This document shows positions 41,743 through 50,700 of a stretch of 64,000 nucleotides of DNA, piece after piece. Positions within the stretch are counted from its first letter, which is position 1. The number at the start of each line of letters is the position of its first letter. Made by a program: the position numbers and the translations under genes. The notes under the pieces were generated by a model. That model was not told the origin of the DNA, ran no database searches, and worked only from the letters and a program-made list of their open reading frames with translations. This stretch comes from CALNBC01 sp040768925 (GTDB taxonomy: Bacteria; Bacillota; Clostridia; Christensenellales; CALWSW01): NCBI GenBank assembly GCA_040768925.1, contig JAXGLZ010000001.1, positions 496,001-560,000 on the forward strand, written 5' to 3'.

Positions 41743-44199
41743 TCAGGACACGGCCTGTGCGCAAGGCCGGCTGCCAGTGTTTGCCGGATCGTGATTCTGC
41801 CCGTTCATGAACGCCAGCAGCAGATTTTCCGCTTCTTCAAAATCCAGAGCGTTCACGGCGTCTTGCACTTCCGTCAGCGCGGCATAATCCGTTTGACGGC
41901 CGGCACAGGAGAGCATCCGGTTGAGCATGGCTTCGGCGTCCGCGCGGCGGAAGGAGCGGATGCTATTTAGGAGCGCCTGGACTGTGGGCGGGTCTGCTTC
42001 CGCGCGTTCGTCCTCCGGCGGCAGCAGGGCGTTCGCCCGCAGGAGGGCGGCGTTCAGGCCGTCGACCGCCCGGCCCCATTGCAGGGATAAAAGCGGCATC
42101 GCGCAGCGGATGTATTCCCCGTCCCCCGTCATGCACCGCTTTTCCAGGCGGGCCGCCGTATCGTGCAGCGCAAGAGCGCCCAAGGCCTTGGCCTTGCTTT
42201 TGAGGGAATGGACCGGGTGGAGAAGGGCGTTCCAGTTTTCCTGGCGAAAAAGCCCGGCGGTTTCCGCCCGGGAGTCCTGATAGTTTTCCGCAAAGAATCC
42301 GGCCAGCTTCAGGTACTGCCGCAAATCGCCGCAAAGATACTTCAGCCCGTCGCGCAGCGAGATGTCGTGTTTTGCGAGTTCTTTTTCCAGCTCATCCTGG
42401 GCCTGGGGGTAAACGGCCGCGCCGGCCGGAACAGTCCTGCTGACCAGTTCGGCGGGCAGGCAGGCGAGCAGCGCGTCCTCCAGCGCTTTCCACATGACGG
42501 GCTTGGACAGGTACGCGGTGAACCCCTCCCGATAAAACATTTCCTCCGCTCCGGCGACGGCGTTTGCCGTGAGCGCGATCACCGGGGTGGAAAAACCGGC
42601 AAACGCGCCGCGGATGCTGCGAAAGACCTCGATCCCGTCCATATCCGGCATCATATAATCGAGCAGCACGGCGTGGTACTGCTTTTCCCCAAGCAGCTGC
42701 AGGCATTCCCGCCCGCTGCTTGCGGTATCCACCTGAAGGAGCGTGCGCCGAAGAAGCTCCCGGATCACCTGCAGGTTTTCCGCGTTGTCGTCCACGGCCA
42801 GGATGCGCCCCTTTGGAGCGACGAAGCTCTCCTCCGCCTGGGCGGGTATGGATTCGGTGCCGGGAACCGGGGATTTTCCCAGCGGCATGGCGTTTCGCAC
42901 CGTTTGGGGGATCTCGGCGGAAAACGCGCTGCCCTCGCCCCAGACGCTTCTCATGCGGATCTTGCCGTCCATCAGCTGGGTGAGCTGCCTGGCGATAGCC
43001 AGGCCGAGGCCGGTCCCCTCGATGTTGCGGTGGGCGGGCAGGTCCACCCGGGTAAACGCGTCAAAAAGCCCTGCCTGCTCCTCTTCCCGGATGCCGATTC
43101 CCGTATCCGTCACCGTGACGCAAAGAAGGATCTCTTCCGGCAGCCTGCCGGGCTTTTTGCGGAACGAAAGGGTCACGGAACCGGATTCGGTGTATTTGAC
43201 GGCGTTGCTCAAAAAGTTGACCACCACCTGCTTGACATGGATGAAATCCCCGCAAAGCTCCGTCGGCAGGGTTTCGTCGATCTCCAGCAAAAAGTCCAGG
43301 CCCTTTTTCGCGGCCCGCTCGCTGCCGATCACCGAAAGATCGCGGATCAGATCGGCAAGGGGGTAGACTTCCTCCAGCACCTCCATCTTGCCGGATTCGA
43401 TCTTCGAAACGTCCAGGATGTTGTTGATCAGCGTCAGCAGGGTTTTTCCCGCGTTTTGAATATTGCGGGCAAAGCCGGCGGTCTGCTCGGAATCGCTTTC
43501 CCGAAGCACCATTTCGTTCATGCCCAGGATGACGTTGATGGGAGTGCGGATCTCGTGGCTCATATTCGCCAGGAAGGCGCTCTTGACCTCGCTCAGGCGC
43601 AGGGCTTCCCTGCGCGCGCTTTCAAGCTCGCGCTGCTGGCGGTTATACATGCCGAAATGCAGGAACATGGTGATCCCCAGCGAGATGCTCACGCACAAAA
43701 AGCCGATCATGATGTCGATCAGGAGATCCTCTTCCGAAGTAAACGCCTTGACGAATTCCGGGCGGTAATAGGCGATCAGGCAGCAGGCGATATAGAGGAC
43801 GAGCTCGACCGCGCTGATCGCAAAGGCTTTTTTGCCGTCCAGCATGAAAATGGTGAACAGCACGGCGAACACGAAAAAGCAGGGCATGCCGCTGTGGTAG
43901 CCCCCCGCCGAAAAGAACAGCACGGGAAAAAGCACGATGAAGATCGCCACGATCGTGATCAAATAGCAGATCTGGTAGTTGCCGCTCTGATAGGAGTAGT
44001 GCAAAAGTCCATAGGAGAGCACCATGGACGCCAGGCTGGCCACGATATTGACGCAGCCCGCCCCCGTGAAGATTCCGGCCGCGGCGGTGATCAGGCTGAT
44101 GAGCGTCCCCGCCATGGCCAGCACGTTGAACAGCCTGACCCGAAAGTCAAGCTGTTTGCTCAAAAAAGTGCGCCGGATCAGATTCAGTAAGCTTTTCAT
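41743..44199 (-). CDS. hybrid sensor histidine kinase with receiver and HPt domains
   Basis: 818 aa. Six membrane segments in residues about 25-195 (for example FNVLAMAGTLISLITAAAG and ISAVELVLYIACCLIAYY) form an integral-membrane sensor with little outside. HisKA: FLANMSHEIRTPINVILGMN. The ATPase N, G1 and G2 boxes are VNFLSNAVKYTES, VTDTGIGIREEE and GTGLGLAI. The receiver (about 455-575) has AVDDNAEN, the Asp in LLDYMMPDMDG, and the Lys in SKP. The C-terminal HPt His is in LLHPVHSLKSKAKALGA. All phosphorelay sites are present. No output regulator is adjacent; the nearest is the LuxR-type regulator across the type VII locus at 55840. Confidence 0.93.
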   Translation of the reverse strand: MKSLLNLIRRTFLSKQLDFRVRLFNVLAMAGTLISLITAAAGIFTGAGCVNIVASLASMVLSYGLLHYSYQSGNYQICYLITIVAIFIVLFPVLFFSAGGYHSGMPCFFVFAVLFTIFMLDGKKAFAISAVELVLYIACCLIAYYRPEFVKAFTSEEDLLIDIMIGFLCVSISLGITMFLHFGMYNRQQRELESARREALRLSEVKSAFLANMSHEIRTPINVILGMNEMVLRESDSEQTAGFARNIQNAGKTLLTLINNILDVSKIESGKMEVLEEVYPLADLIRDLSVIGSERAAKKGLDFLLEIDETLPTELCGDFIHVKQVVVNFLSNAVKYTESGSVTLSFRKKPGRLPEEILLCVTVTDTGIGIREEEQAGLFDAFTRVDLPAHRNIEGTGLGLAIARQLTQLMDGKIRMRSVWGEGSAFSAEIPQTVRNAMPLGKSPVPGTESIPAQAEESFVAPKGRILAVDDNAENLQVIRELLRRTLLQVDTASSGRECLQLLGEKQYHAVLLDYMMPDMDGIEVFRSIRGAFAGFSTPVIALTANAVAGAEEMFYREGFTAYLSKPVMWKALEDALLACLPAELVSRTVPAGAAVYPQAQDELEKELAKHDISLRDGLKYLCGDLRQYLKLAGFFAENYQDSRAETAGLFRQENWNALLHPVHSLKSKAKALGALALHDTAARLEKRCMTGDGEYIRCAMPLLSLQWGRAVDGLNAALLRANALLPPEDERAEADPPTVQALLNSIRSFRRADAEAMLNRMLSCAGRQTDYAALTEVQDAVNALDFEEAENLLLAFMNGQNHDPANTGSRPCAQAVS

Positions 44200-44247
44200 C
44201 TTCGCCTCACAAATTCAGGCCGCACCCGGATGGTTGATCTATTCTTC

Positions 44248-44276
44248 ATTAAATAGGCCCGGCTCTTATCCGTCAA
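44248..44276 (-). promoter_or_regulatory. promoter of the hybrid histidine kinase
   Basis: Minus strand TTGACG (44271-44276), 17-bp spacer, TTTAAT (44248-44253), about 50 bp before the start. It suggests the kinase is not simply read through from the type VII operon. Confidence 0.65.
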
Positions 44277-44359
44277 GAGCTTTATGCGGCATGCGCAAAA
44301 AGAGCTGTCCGCACGGAATGCAGAATAAAGAAGGCGGCGCAGAGGCCGATGCGGGTTTT

Positions 44360-45100
44360 CTAACCCTGGGGGGTATCCCGTTCTTCCAACGCGTGCATCC
44401 TTGCCCGGGCCCGGGCGAGGCGCTCGTTTAGGTCCTCCTCCGGTTCCTCCGGAGCGGGAGCCTGCGCCGCCTGACTGTTCTTTTTGCCCTTCAGGCGGAG
44501 CGCGCCCTCCACCAGCCCGGCGCCGGCAACGCCCGCGGCCACGCCGACGGCCGCGGCAATCCCCGCGCCGCCGGTCCCGGCCGGTTCCGCCGCGCTCTGC
44601 GTCGCGTTTCCCGCCGATGCGGAAATGATCCCCCCGGAATCGGCCGCGGCCGCTGCGGTCTCCGGCGCCGCGTAATCATTCAGCGTCGTGGAATTGTCCG
44701 TATAGTTGACGGTGGTTCCGGCGGCAGCCCCCGCCGCGCCGCCCGCCGCTCCTGCGGCCGCGCCGCCCGCCGAGGCGACCACCACCGGGTTCTTGTAAAA
44801 ATCCCGGTTGTGGGCCTTTAGGGAATCGACTTTTTTCACCTGCCGGGTTTCGCTGCCGGAATAGCCTTCCACCGCTTTTTCCAGCAGGCTGCCCGCCGTG
44901 TTCAGCACCGTGCGGGATTCGCCCAGCTGGGCCGCCAGCCTGGCGAGGTTGCCGCGCACCGATTCCAGCAGGGAATCGCCGCCCAAGCGGGCCTTGATGG
45001 CGTTCACGCGCTCCGCGTACCCGTCCACAAGTTTGGCGAGCTTAACGAGCTCCGCCCCCTGCTGGGTGAGCACGCCGTAAGAAACTTTGTATGCCGTCAT
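44360..45100 (-). CDS. WXG-like protein with Gly/Ala-rich hydrophobic segment (candidate T7SS substrate)
   Basis: 246 aa, last gene of the type VII cluster. Residues 1-95 are helical with the length and spacing of a WXG100 helical hairpin but lack the W-x-G turn (RLGGDS occupies the middle). Residues about 108-205 are extremely rich in Gly and Ala with glycine-zipper-like stretches (ASAGGAAAGAAGGAAGAAAG, and GTGGAGIAAAVGVAAGVAGA), which could insert in membranes. The tail (NERLARARARMHALEERD) is charged and helical. No known toxin or LXG domain. It starts 12 bp after the preceding WXG100 gene. Role inferred only from position and the N-terminal shape. Confidence 0.6.
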   Translation of the reverse strand: MTAYKVSYGVLTQQGAELVKLAKLVDGYAERVNAIKARLGGDSLLESVRGNLARLAAQLGESRTVLNTAGSLLEKAVEGYSGSETRQVKKVDSLKAHNRDFYKNPVVVASAGGAAAGAAGGAAGAAAGTTVNYTDNSTTLNDYAAPETAAAAADSGGIISASAGNATQSAAEPAGTGGAGIAAAVGVAAGVAGAGLVEGALRLKGKKNSQAAQAPAPEEPEEDLNERLARARARMHALEERDTPQG

Positions 45101-45112
45101 GTCCGCCTCCCG

Positions 45113-45436
45113 TCAGCGCATGGTGTTTGGCGGAAGCTTGGGCAGCTTCGCCGCCTCCTGCTGGATGGCCTTTTCGCTGCTTTCATAGGAATCCGCCGAA
45201 TCGTAAAGCACGTTTGCCATCTTCCCCACGGTTTCCAGGCTTTCGGCGCATTTGTCCAGCAGGGTTTGGAAGCTCTTGCGGAAGGTGTCCGACGCGGCCC
45301 CCGTCCACACGCCGTTCAGCGTGTCGATCTGGGCTTTGGAGGAATACAGGCTGTTCCGGAGCGACGTGTGGCATTTGCCGATCTCTTCGCTGAACCTGCG
45401 CATCGCGGCGGGGTCGATCCGAATTTCGTTGGCCAT
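45113..45436 (-). CDS. WXG100-family protein (ESAT-6-like)
   Basis: 107 aa. A small secreted helical-hairpin protein of type VII systems; the turn motif is GVWTG (Trp44, Gly46) and hydrophobic heptads occupy both helices. A C-terminal tail (AAKLPKLPPNTMR) extends beyond the helices. The start has AGGAG upstream. It lies downstream of two MITE-like elements and upstream of the Gly/Ala-rich gene. Confidence 0.9.
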   Translation of the reverse strand: MANEIRIDPAAMRRFSEEIGKCHTSLRNSLYSSKAQIDTLNGVWTGAASDTFRKSFQTLLDKCAESLETVGKMANVLYDSADSYESSEKAIQQEAAKLPKLPPNTMR

Positions 45437-45453
45437 GGCTGTTCTCCTTTCTG

Positions 45454-45700
45454 TAAGGCAAGGGGAATTGATCCACTGCGGTTTTCAGGGCCGGAAAGCA
45501 CACGATCCCGGTGTTCCGATGCCCGGCGCTGACCTGACGCGCTTTTTCGCCCTGAAAACGCTCCGACCGCCAAGGGGCCGGTTTGGATGCAGTTCGCGAA
45601 AGAGGAAGGAGGCATAGTGGTGCTATGCCGGCTGACGATGACAAGGAAATGCGCCAAACGGGCCCCTTGGCGGCGCAGCGGTTCAACGCTCCTCGCCTTA
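45454..45700. mobile_element. MITE-like palindromic element 1
   Basis: 247 bp. The ends are inverted repeats: TAAGGCAAGGGGAATTGATC at 45454 and, read in reverse complement, TAAGGCGAGGAGCGTTGAAC from 45700 inward. Both ends are flanked by TA, the usual target of Tc1/mariner or IS630-type elements. Inside are subterminal inverted segments and GACGATGACAAGGAAATGCG. No coding capacity. Element 3 (46942-47205) is the same family, and element 2 begins at its right end. Confidence 0.8.
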
Positions 45701-45978
45701 AGCATAGCGCACCAATCCGAACCCGGCCTGGCGGTCCGAATGCGCGGCATGGCTGCGTTCCCGCGGCTTGATGTAGCGCTGCTACACCTGCGCAGCGGCG
45801 TCTTGCCCTGCCACGCATTCGGCTCCGCCAGACTCGAAGACCGCAAAGGCTGGATTCCAGATGGCATGCAAGGAAGAGGAAGGAGCCGTAGTGTGGTGCC
45901 TACGGCGACCGACGATGACGCAGCAGGCCGCCGGAATCCGGCCTTTGCGGCGGGTTCGGATTGGCGCGCTATGCTTAA
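45698..45978. mobile_element. MITE-like palindromic element 2
   Basis: 281 bp. Terminal inverted repeats TTAAGCATAGCGCACCAATC (45698) and TTAAGCATAGCGCGCCAATC (reverse complement, inward from 45978), 26 of 27 bases alike over the full repeat, TA at both ends. It shares TTA with element 1, as if inserted at its border. Its interior shares GAAGAGGAAGGAG and GACGATGACGCA-like segments with elements 1 and 3. Its right end provides the stop codon of the WXG100 gene ending at 45975. Confidence 0.8.
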
Positions 45979-46280
45979 CCCTTGGCCATTTTGGCCTTGA
46001 TGGCGTCCGCCGCGGCCTGGTCGGCCTTGTTGTATGTGGCGGTGATGGATGAAAGCGTCTGCGCGCAGCTGTTGATCGATTCGGCCAGCTGAAGGAAGTT
46101 CTGCGTGTTCGCGAGATACGCCTTCTGGTAGCTTTGGGCGGCTTCGCCCGTCCACACCCTTTGCAGATTGCCCGTGTGTTCGTCCAGCTTTTTGAGCTGG
46201 CCCATCATGCCGGCATAGATTTTATCCAGCTCTGTTGCCGCGATTCTCATTTTTTGCAGGTTTACGGTGCTTTGCGCCAT
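45975..46280 (-). CDS. WXG100-family protein
   Basis: 101 aa. W-x-G turn in QRVWTGEAAQSY (Trp43, Gly45), flanked by two helices. The TAA stop is contributed by the terminal repeat of MITE-like element 2, so the last residues (IKAKMAKG) may differ from an ancestral form. It begins 20 bp after the preceding WXG100 gene. Confidence 0.9.
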   Translation of the reverse strand: MAQSTVNLQKMRIAATELDKIYAGMMGQLKKLDEHTGNLQRVWTGEAAQSYQKAYLANTQNFLQLAESINSCAQTLSSITATYNKADQAAADAIKAKMAKG

Positions 46281-46300
46281 GTCGGTTCACCTTCCCTTAT

Positions 46301-46594
46301 TCAGATCTTGCTCGCGGCCTGCTTGGCCGCCTCTTCCGCCGCGCGGATCTTTTTTGCCGCCGAACGCAGGAATTCGGCGACTTCGCGCAGGTATTTCGCC
46401 TTGTTCTGCATGTCGGTTTCCACGCCGCGAATGTGCTTGAGGTACGCCTTGGCCGATTCGCCCGACCAGGCGGCTTCCACGTTTTCGCCCACGCCGGACA
46501 GGGCTTTCACGCACTGGCTCTGCATGTCGTTCGCCAGTTCGTCCAGCAGTTTTGCCTGCTCTATGGTCTGGTTGTAATTGAAAGTGACGGCCAT
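46301..46594 (-). CDS. WXG100-family protein
   Basis: 97 aa. Turn motif EAAWSGESAKAY (Trp43, Gly45). The C-terminal helix is Ala/Lys-rich (KKIRAAEEAAKQAASKI). Start ATG 46594 has GGAGGG upstream and directly follows the preceding gene (10 bp); a frame start 10 codons earlier overlaps that gene. Part of the WXG100 array. Confidence 0.9.
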   Translation of the reverse strand: MAVTFNYNQTIEQAKLLDELANDMQSQCVKALSGVGENVEAAWSGESAKAYLKHIRGVETDMQNKAKYLREVAEFLRSAAKKIRAAEEAAKQAASKI

Positions 46595-46604
46595 GTTCCC
46601 TCCT

Positions 46605-46928
46605 TCAGCGGAACGCCCTGTCAAAATTCAGGGATTTTCCGGTTTCCTGCACGTTCTGCTCGGTCTTTTCGTAAATTCCCGCGATCTCCAGCAGCGCCGC
46701 CCGGTACCCCGCCAGCGCGCGCACCAGCTCGACGGCGCTTTTTTGCACCTGTTCGGCGGTGTTTTTGACGTTGTCCGACGTGTCCCCCTGCCAGACGCCG
46801 CGCAGGGTGCCCATGGTTTTGTTCCATTCCTGGCAATAGCCGTCCATCTGCTTTGCGACGCCCCCCAGCGTGTCCGCCGTGGCGGCAAACAGCCTGGTGT
46901 CGATCCTTGTGTCGCTTCCTGTCGCCAT
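46605..46928 (-). CDS. WXG100-family protein
   Basis: 107 aa. Turn motif RGVWQGDTSDNV (Trp46, Gly48), with the two predicted helices DTRLFAATADTLGGVAKQMD and AEQVQKSAVELVRALAGYRA. A short tail (NFDRAFR) follows. The start has AAGGAGG upstream. It is the first WXG100 gene downstream of MITE-like element 3. Confidence 0.9.
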   Translation of the reverse strand: MATGSDTRIDTRLFAATADTLGGVAKQMDGYCQEWNKTMGTLRGVWQGDTSDNVKNTAEQVQKSAVELVRALAGYRAALLEIAGIYEKTEQNVQETGKSLNFDRAFR

Positions 46929-46941
46929 GCTGCTCCTCCTT

Positions 46942-47205
46942 TAAGGTAAAGGGAATTGAATCCCTGCGGTTTTCAGGGCAAAAAGCACGCCCGCGCTGTG
47001 TTATCGGCACCACTGCGCCTGCGCGCTGCTGCCTTGCGCCGCCGCGCTTTTTGGCCTTGAAAACTCTTCGGCCGCAAAACTGCCAGTTTGGATGCAGTTT
47101 GCGGAAGAGGAAGAGTCGTAGCGGCGCCTGCGGCGACTGACGATGACAAAGAAATGCGCCAAACCGGCGGTTTTGCGGCGCAGGGGTTCAACTCCCTTTG
47201 CCTTA
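46942..47205. mobile_element. MITE-like palindromic element 3
   Basis: 264 bp, same family as element 1. The left end TAAGGTAAAGGGAATTGAAT and the right end (reverse complement, inward from 47205: TAAGGCAAAGGGAGTTGAAC) are inverted repeats with TA at both borders. The interior carries TTTGGATGCAGTTTGCGGAA and ACTGACGATGACAAAGAAAT, matched in element 1. Its right end supplies the TAA stop of the WXG100 gene ending at 47203. Confidence 0.8.
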
Positions 47206-47502
47206 TCCGAGGGCGCGGACGGAGGCGAAGATGTCGCCCTCCGTCTTTTCCACGTCGTTCGCCGTTTCCAAAAGCTGGGCGCTGATTTCTCTGTACTGGT
47301 TCAGCATTTCCTGCATGGCTTCCCAGTCCTTTTGGTAGCGGCTCATAAAGTCCGCCTTCACGTCCGAAACCCAGCCTTTGTCCAGCGCTTCGACCGCGTC
47401 TGCGAATTTGTCCACGCAGCCGGAAACGGATTGGATGATCCCGTCCAGCTTGCTCACGGTTGAACGTATTTTTTCCGGGTCCACATTGCTCAACGAAGCC
47501 AT
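47203..47502 (-). CDS. WXG100-family protein with variant turn (WVS)
   Basis: 99 aa. Fold and size of WXG100, but the turn reads DKGWVSDVKADF, so Gly is replaced by Ser46. This is the WXG100 gene next to esaB. The stop codon comes from the terminal repeat of MITE-like element 3. RBS AGGAGG is 6 bases upstream. The array has five such proteins of low mutual identity, which suggests hetero-oligomers or several substrates. Confidence 0.85.
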   Translation of the reverse strand: MASLSNVDPEKIRSTVSKLDGIIQSVSGCVDKFADAVEALDKGWVSDVKADFMSRYQKDWEAMQEMLNQYREISAQLLETANDVEKTEGDIFASVRALG

Positions 47503-47530
47503 GGCCGTCCTCCTTTTTATAAAGCTTTGA

Positions 47531-47785
47531 TTATAGAAGAATGATTGTGTCCCCGCTTTTCACGCCCACTTCGGCCAGGGTTTCGCCATCCTCGAGCAGC
47601 CCTTCGAGCTGACGGGAACAAAACAGAACCTGGGAAGGGTCGGCAAAAAGCGCGTGGTTTTCGAGTTCGGAAATCTGGCGGATGAACGCGCGCTTGACCG
47701 CGCCCACGGTCATGCCGCTTTCCGCCCGGAATTCATACGTCTTTGCGTTGCCGGGGGACTGCACTTCCAAGTAAAGTTTACTCAT
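47531..47785 (-). CDS. ubiquitin-like T7SS protein, EsaB/YukD family
   Basis: 84 aa beta-grasp protein. EsaB/YukD is a small cytoplasmic component of Firmicutes type VII secretion. Seen: LYLEVQSPGNAKTYEFRAES at the N-terminus, TVGAVKRAFIRQISE helix, and the closing GVKSGDTIILL. Its ATG overlaps the end of essC by 8 bases, so the two are translationally coupled. Confidence 0.85.
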   Translation of the reverse strand: MSKLYLEVQSPGNAKTYEFRAESGMTVGAVKRAFIRQISELENHALFADPSQVLFCSRQLEGLLEDGETLAEVGVKSGDTIILL

Positions 47786-50700
47786 GGCCGCAAACCTCCT
47801 TCACGAAGGGTGTGATCACCCGAACGGTTTCGCCCAAAACGCTGGCGTAGGCCACGCCGGGCGGGAGCTGGCGCACCGCGTCCGCCGCCGAAAGGGGGAA
47901 GTGCAGAATGCTCTGCTGGTCGAACAGGCCTCCGAGGTGCACGCCCCGGCCGTGTTCGGCGAAGGTGCGCATGGCGGCGTAGCGCGCCGTGTCGGCGTAA
48001 TCGTCCGGCGTGATGGCGGCGAAGAAGTGGATTTTGTGCTGCCTGCCCTTTTGCAGAGCGATTTCCAGAAAGTCGCTCATCTGCAAATGGGGGCTGTACG
48101 CCGCTTGCATGAACGCCTTGGCGTCGTTGATGAGAAACAGGATGCGGGAATGGCCCGCCAAGGCGGCGGCCACGTCGCCCCCCGCGTCCCGGGTGTCGGC
48201 CACCAGGGCGTTCCGGCCGCTGAATTCGGGCACGATCACGTCTTCCATCAGCTGGAACAGTTCTCCGTCGCTGTGGGCGGCCCGTTCGAAGAACTGGGGG
48301 GGCAGCGCGCTTTCCAGTGCGCCCCCCGGCGCGTCAAACAGGAACAGCCGCGCCCCTTTTTGCCGGGCGGAACGAGCGATGGCGGCCAGCAGGTTGGTTT
48401 TGCCCGTCCCGCCCCCGCCGCTGACGGCGAAGCAGAATTCGTCGTCCAAATCGATCGTCACCAGCCCGCCGGTTTCGGCGTTCACCCCAAGGGCAATCGC
48501 GTTTTCCGGCAGGGCGGCGATGCGTTCGGCCAGTTCTTCGTAATGCAGGGTTTCGAAGGCCGCGCCGATCTTCCGCGCGCCGCCTGCTGTGCCCTGCACC
48601 GCCGCGAAGCGTTTGCGCAGGGTTTGGGCCTGGGAAAGGCCGGGTTCCTCCCGCACGCAGAATGCGGTTTGGAATTCGAGCGGCAAAGGGGCCTTGATCA
48701 GCCCGCGCCCCGGGGTGCGCCCCTCGGGCAGCAGTTCCGGGCGCGCGCCGACCGCGGCTTCGTACTCGAACCGGTCGGGCATTTGCAGGCCGATGCCGGC
48801 GGCGAAATTCTGGCGGATGCGGCTGCGCAGTTCGCCCGCGTTGTTCATGGTCAGCACGAGGTATATGCCGTAGCTGGCGGCTTCGCGGGAAAGGGCGGTC
48901 AGATCGTCCTCATACTGGCCGTAGCTTTCCATGAACGCGACGTAGTTGTCGATCAGGAACAGGATGGCCGGGCAGTCGTCCCGCCGGGCCGCGTATTCCC
49001 TAAAGGACGCGAACCCTTCCGCCGAAAATTCACTCTTTCTGCGGGAAAGCGTGCCTTTAAGCAGGGCGAAGGTTTCGGCGATTTTTTCGTCCTCCCCTTC
49101 GAACAGCACGCCGCCGACGTGGGGCAGATTGGCGAACACCGCCATGGTGCGGCTGGAGAAATCGGCGATGTAGAGGTTGACTTCTTTGGGGGTATAGCGG
49201 GTCACCGCGCCGAAAATCAGGGTTTGCAGCAGGGTGGTTTTGCCCGCGCCGCCCGCGCCGCCCGCGCCGCAGATGAGCAGGTGACCGTCCGTCAAAAAGT
49301 CCACCGCGCAGGGGAACTGGCGCTGTTCTTCCGGCGCGTCCGCCAAGCCAACGGGCAGCAGCAGGGAAAGGCCTTCCGGCTTTTTCAGACTGAGCTCGTC
49401 AAGGTACACGGCGTTGGGCAGCGGCGGCAGCCAGATCTGCTTGACGCCTGGGATGCCGTTTTCCGAAGCGATCTTCGCCGCGTGCCTGACCACCGCGTCC
49501 AGCTGGGTGACTTTTGCGATGTTGTCGCTCTTTTTTTTCTTTTTCTTCTGGGGGGCGGCGCTTTTGCCCGCCAGGGTGATCATTTCCGCGCTGGCATGTT
49601 TGTCCCCGGTGAAGGGGGTTTCCGGCTCGTATTCCGCGCCGGACCAGCCGGACTGGAATTCTTCGAAAATTTCGTCGCTCCCCACCTGGAAATACCCCCG
49701 GCCTGTGCCGGTGATGAACGCCGCGTCCGGCCGTTTCAGCATTTCGCTGGAATCCTGTTTGTCCGCCACGCGCAAGCAGAGGCGGAAGCGGGTGTTGGAC
49801 CAGATTTCGTCGTCCACCACGCCGCTGGGCTTTTGGGTGGCAAGGATCAAATTCACCCCCAGCGAACGGCCCACCCGGGCGGCGGACACCAGCGCCCGCA
49901 CGAATTCCGGCTGTTCCTTTTTCAGCTCGGCGAACTCGTCCGCAATGATGATCAAATGCGGCATGGGTTCGGTGGCCGCGCCGGAACGATACAGTTCGAT
50001 GTACGCGTCGATGTGCTTGACCTTATATTCGTTGAAGATGCGCTGGCGGGATTTGATCTCCGCGTTGATGGACAAAAGCGCGCGGTTGGTGGCGTTGCCG
50101 CCCAGATTGGTGATCACCCCGGAAAGGTGGGGCAGGCCGACGAAGCTTTGGGCCATGCCGCCGCCCTTGTAGTCGATCAGGATGAAGGCGACTTCGTGGG
50201 GATGGTAGTTCACGGCCAGGGAGAGAATGTAGCTTTGCAGCGTTTCGGATTTGCCCGAGCCGGTGGTGCCCGCCACCAGACCGTGGGGGCCGTGGAACTT
50301 TTCGTGAATGTCAAGGTACAGCGGCTGGTTGCCGGATTTGTGGCCCACGAGGCTCTTCATGCTCTCATACGTTCTGTTTTCCAGCCAGCGGTGGAGCATA
50401 TCCAATTCCTCCACCCGGGCGGTTTTGTACATGTCGAGGAAGGTGAGCATGTCCGGGATCGCGGCGGAGGTTCCCGTTTCCCGCACGCGGTAATTGGAAA
50501 GGGCCCGGGCAAAAGCGTCCATCTGCGCCGGCTGGACCGGGTCAAAGGCGACGTTTTCCCGCTGTTCAAAGCCGCCCGCGGTGCTGTAAAAGCCCCGCAT
50601 CCGGGCGTCGTCCCGCACGATCGCGGTGCAGGCGGAGGGCAGTTTGTCCACAGCGTCCGCAAGGCAGACCACCGTCAGGCCCAGGACGGGCTCGGGGTTC

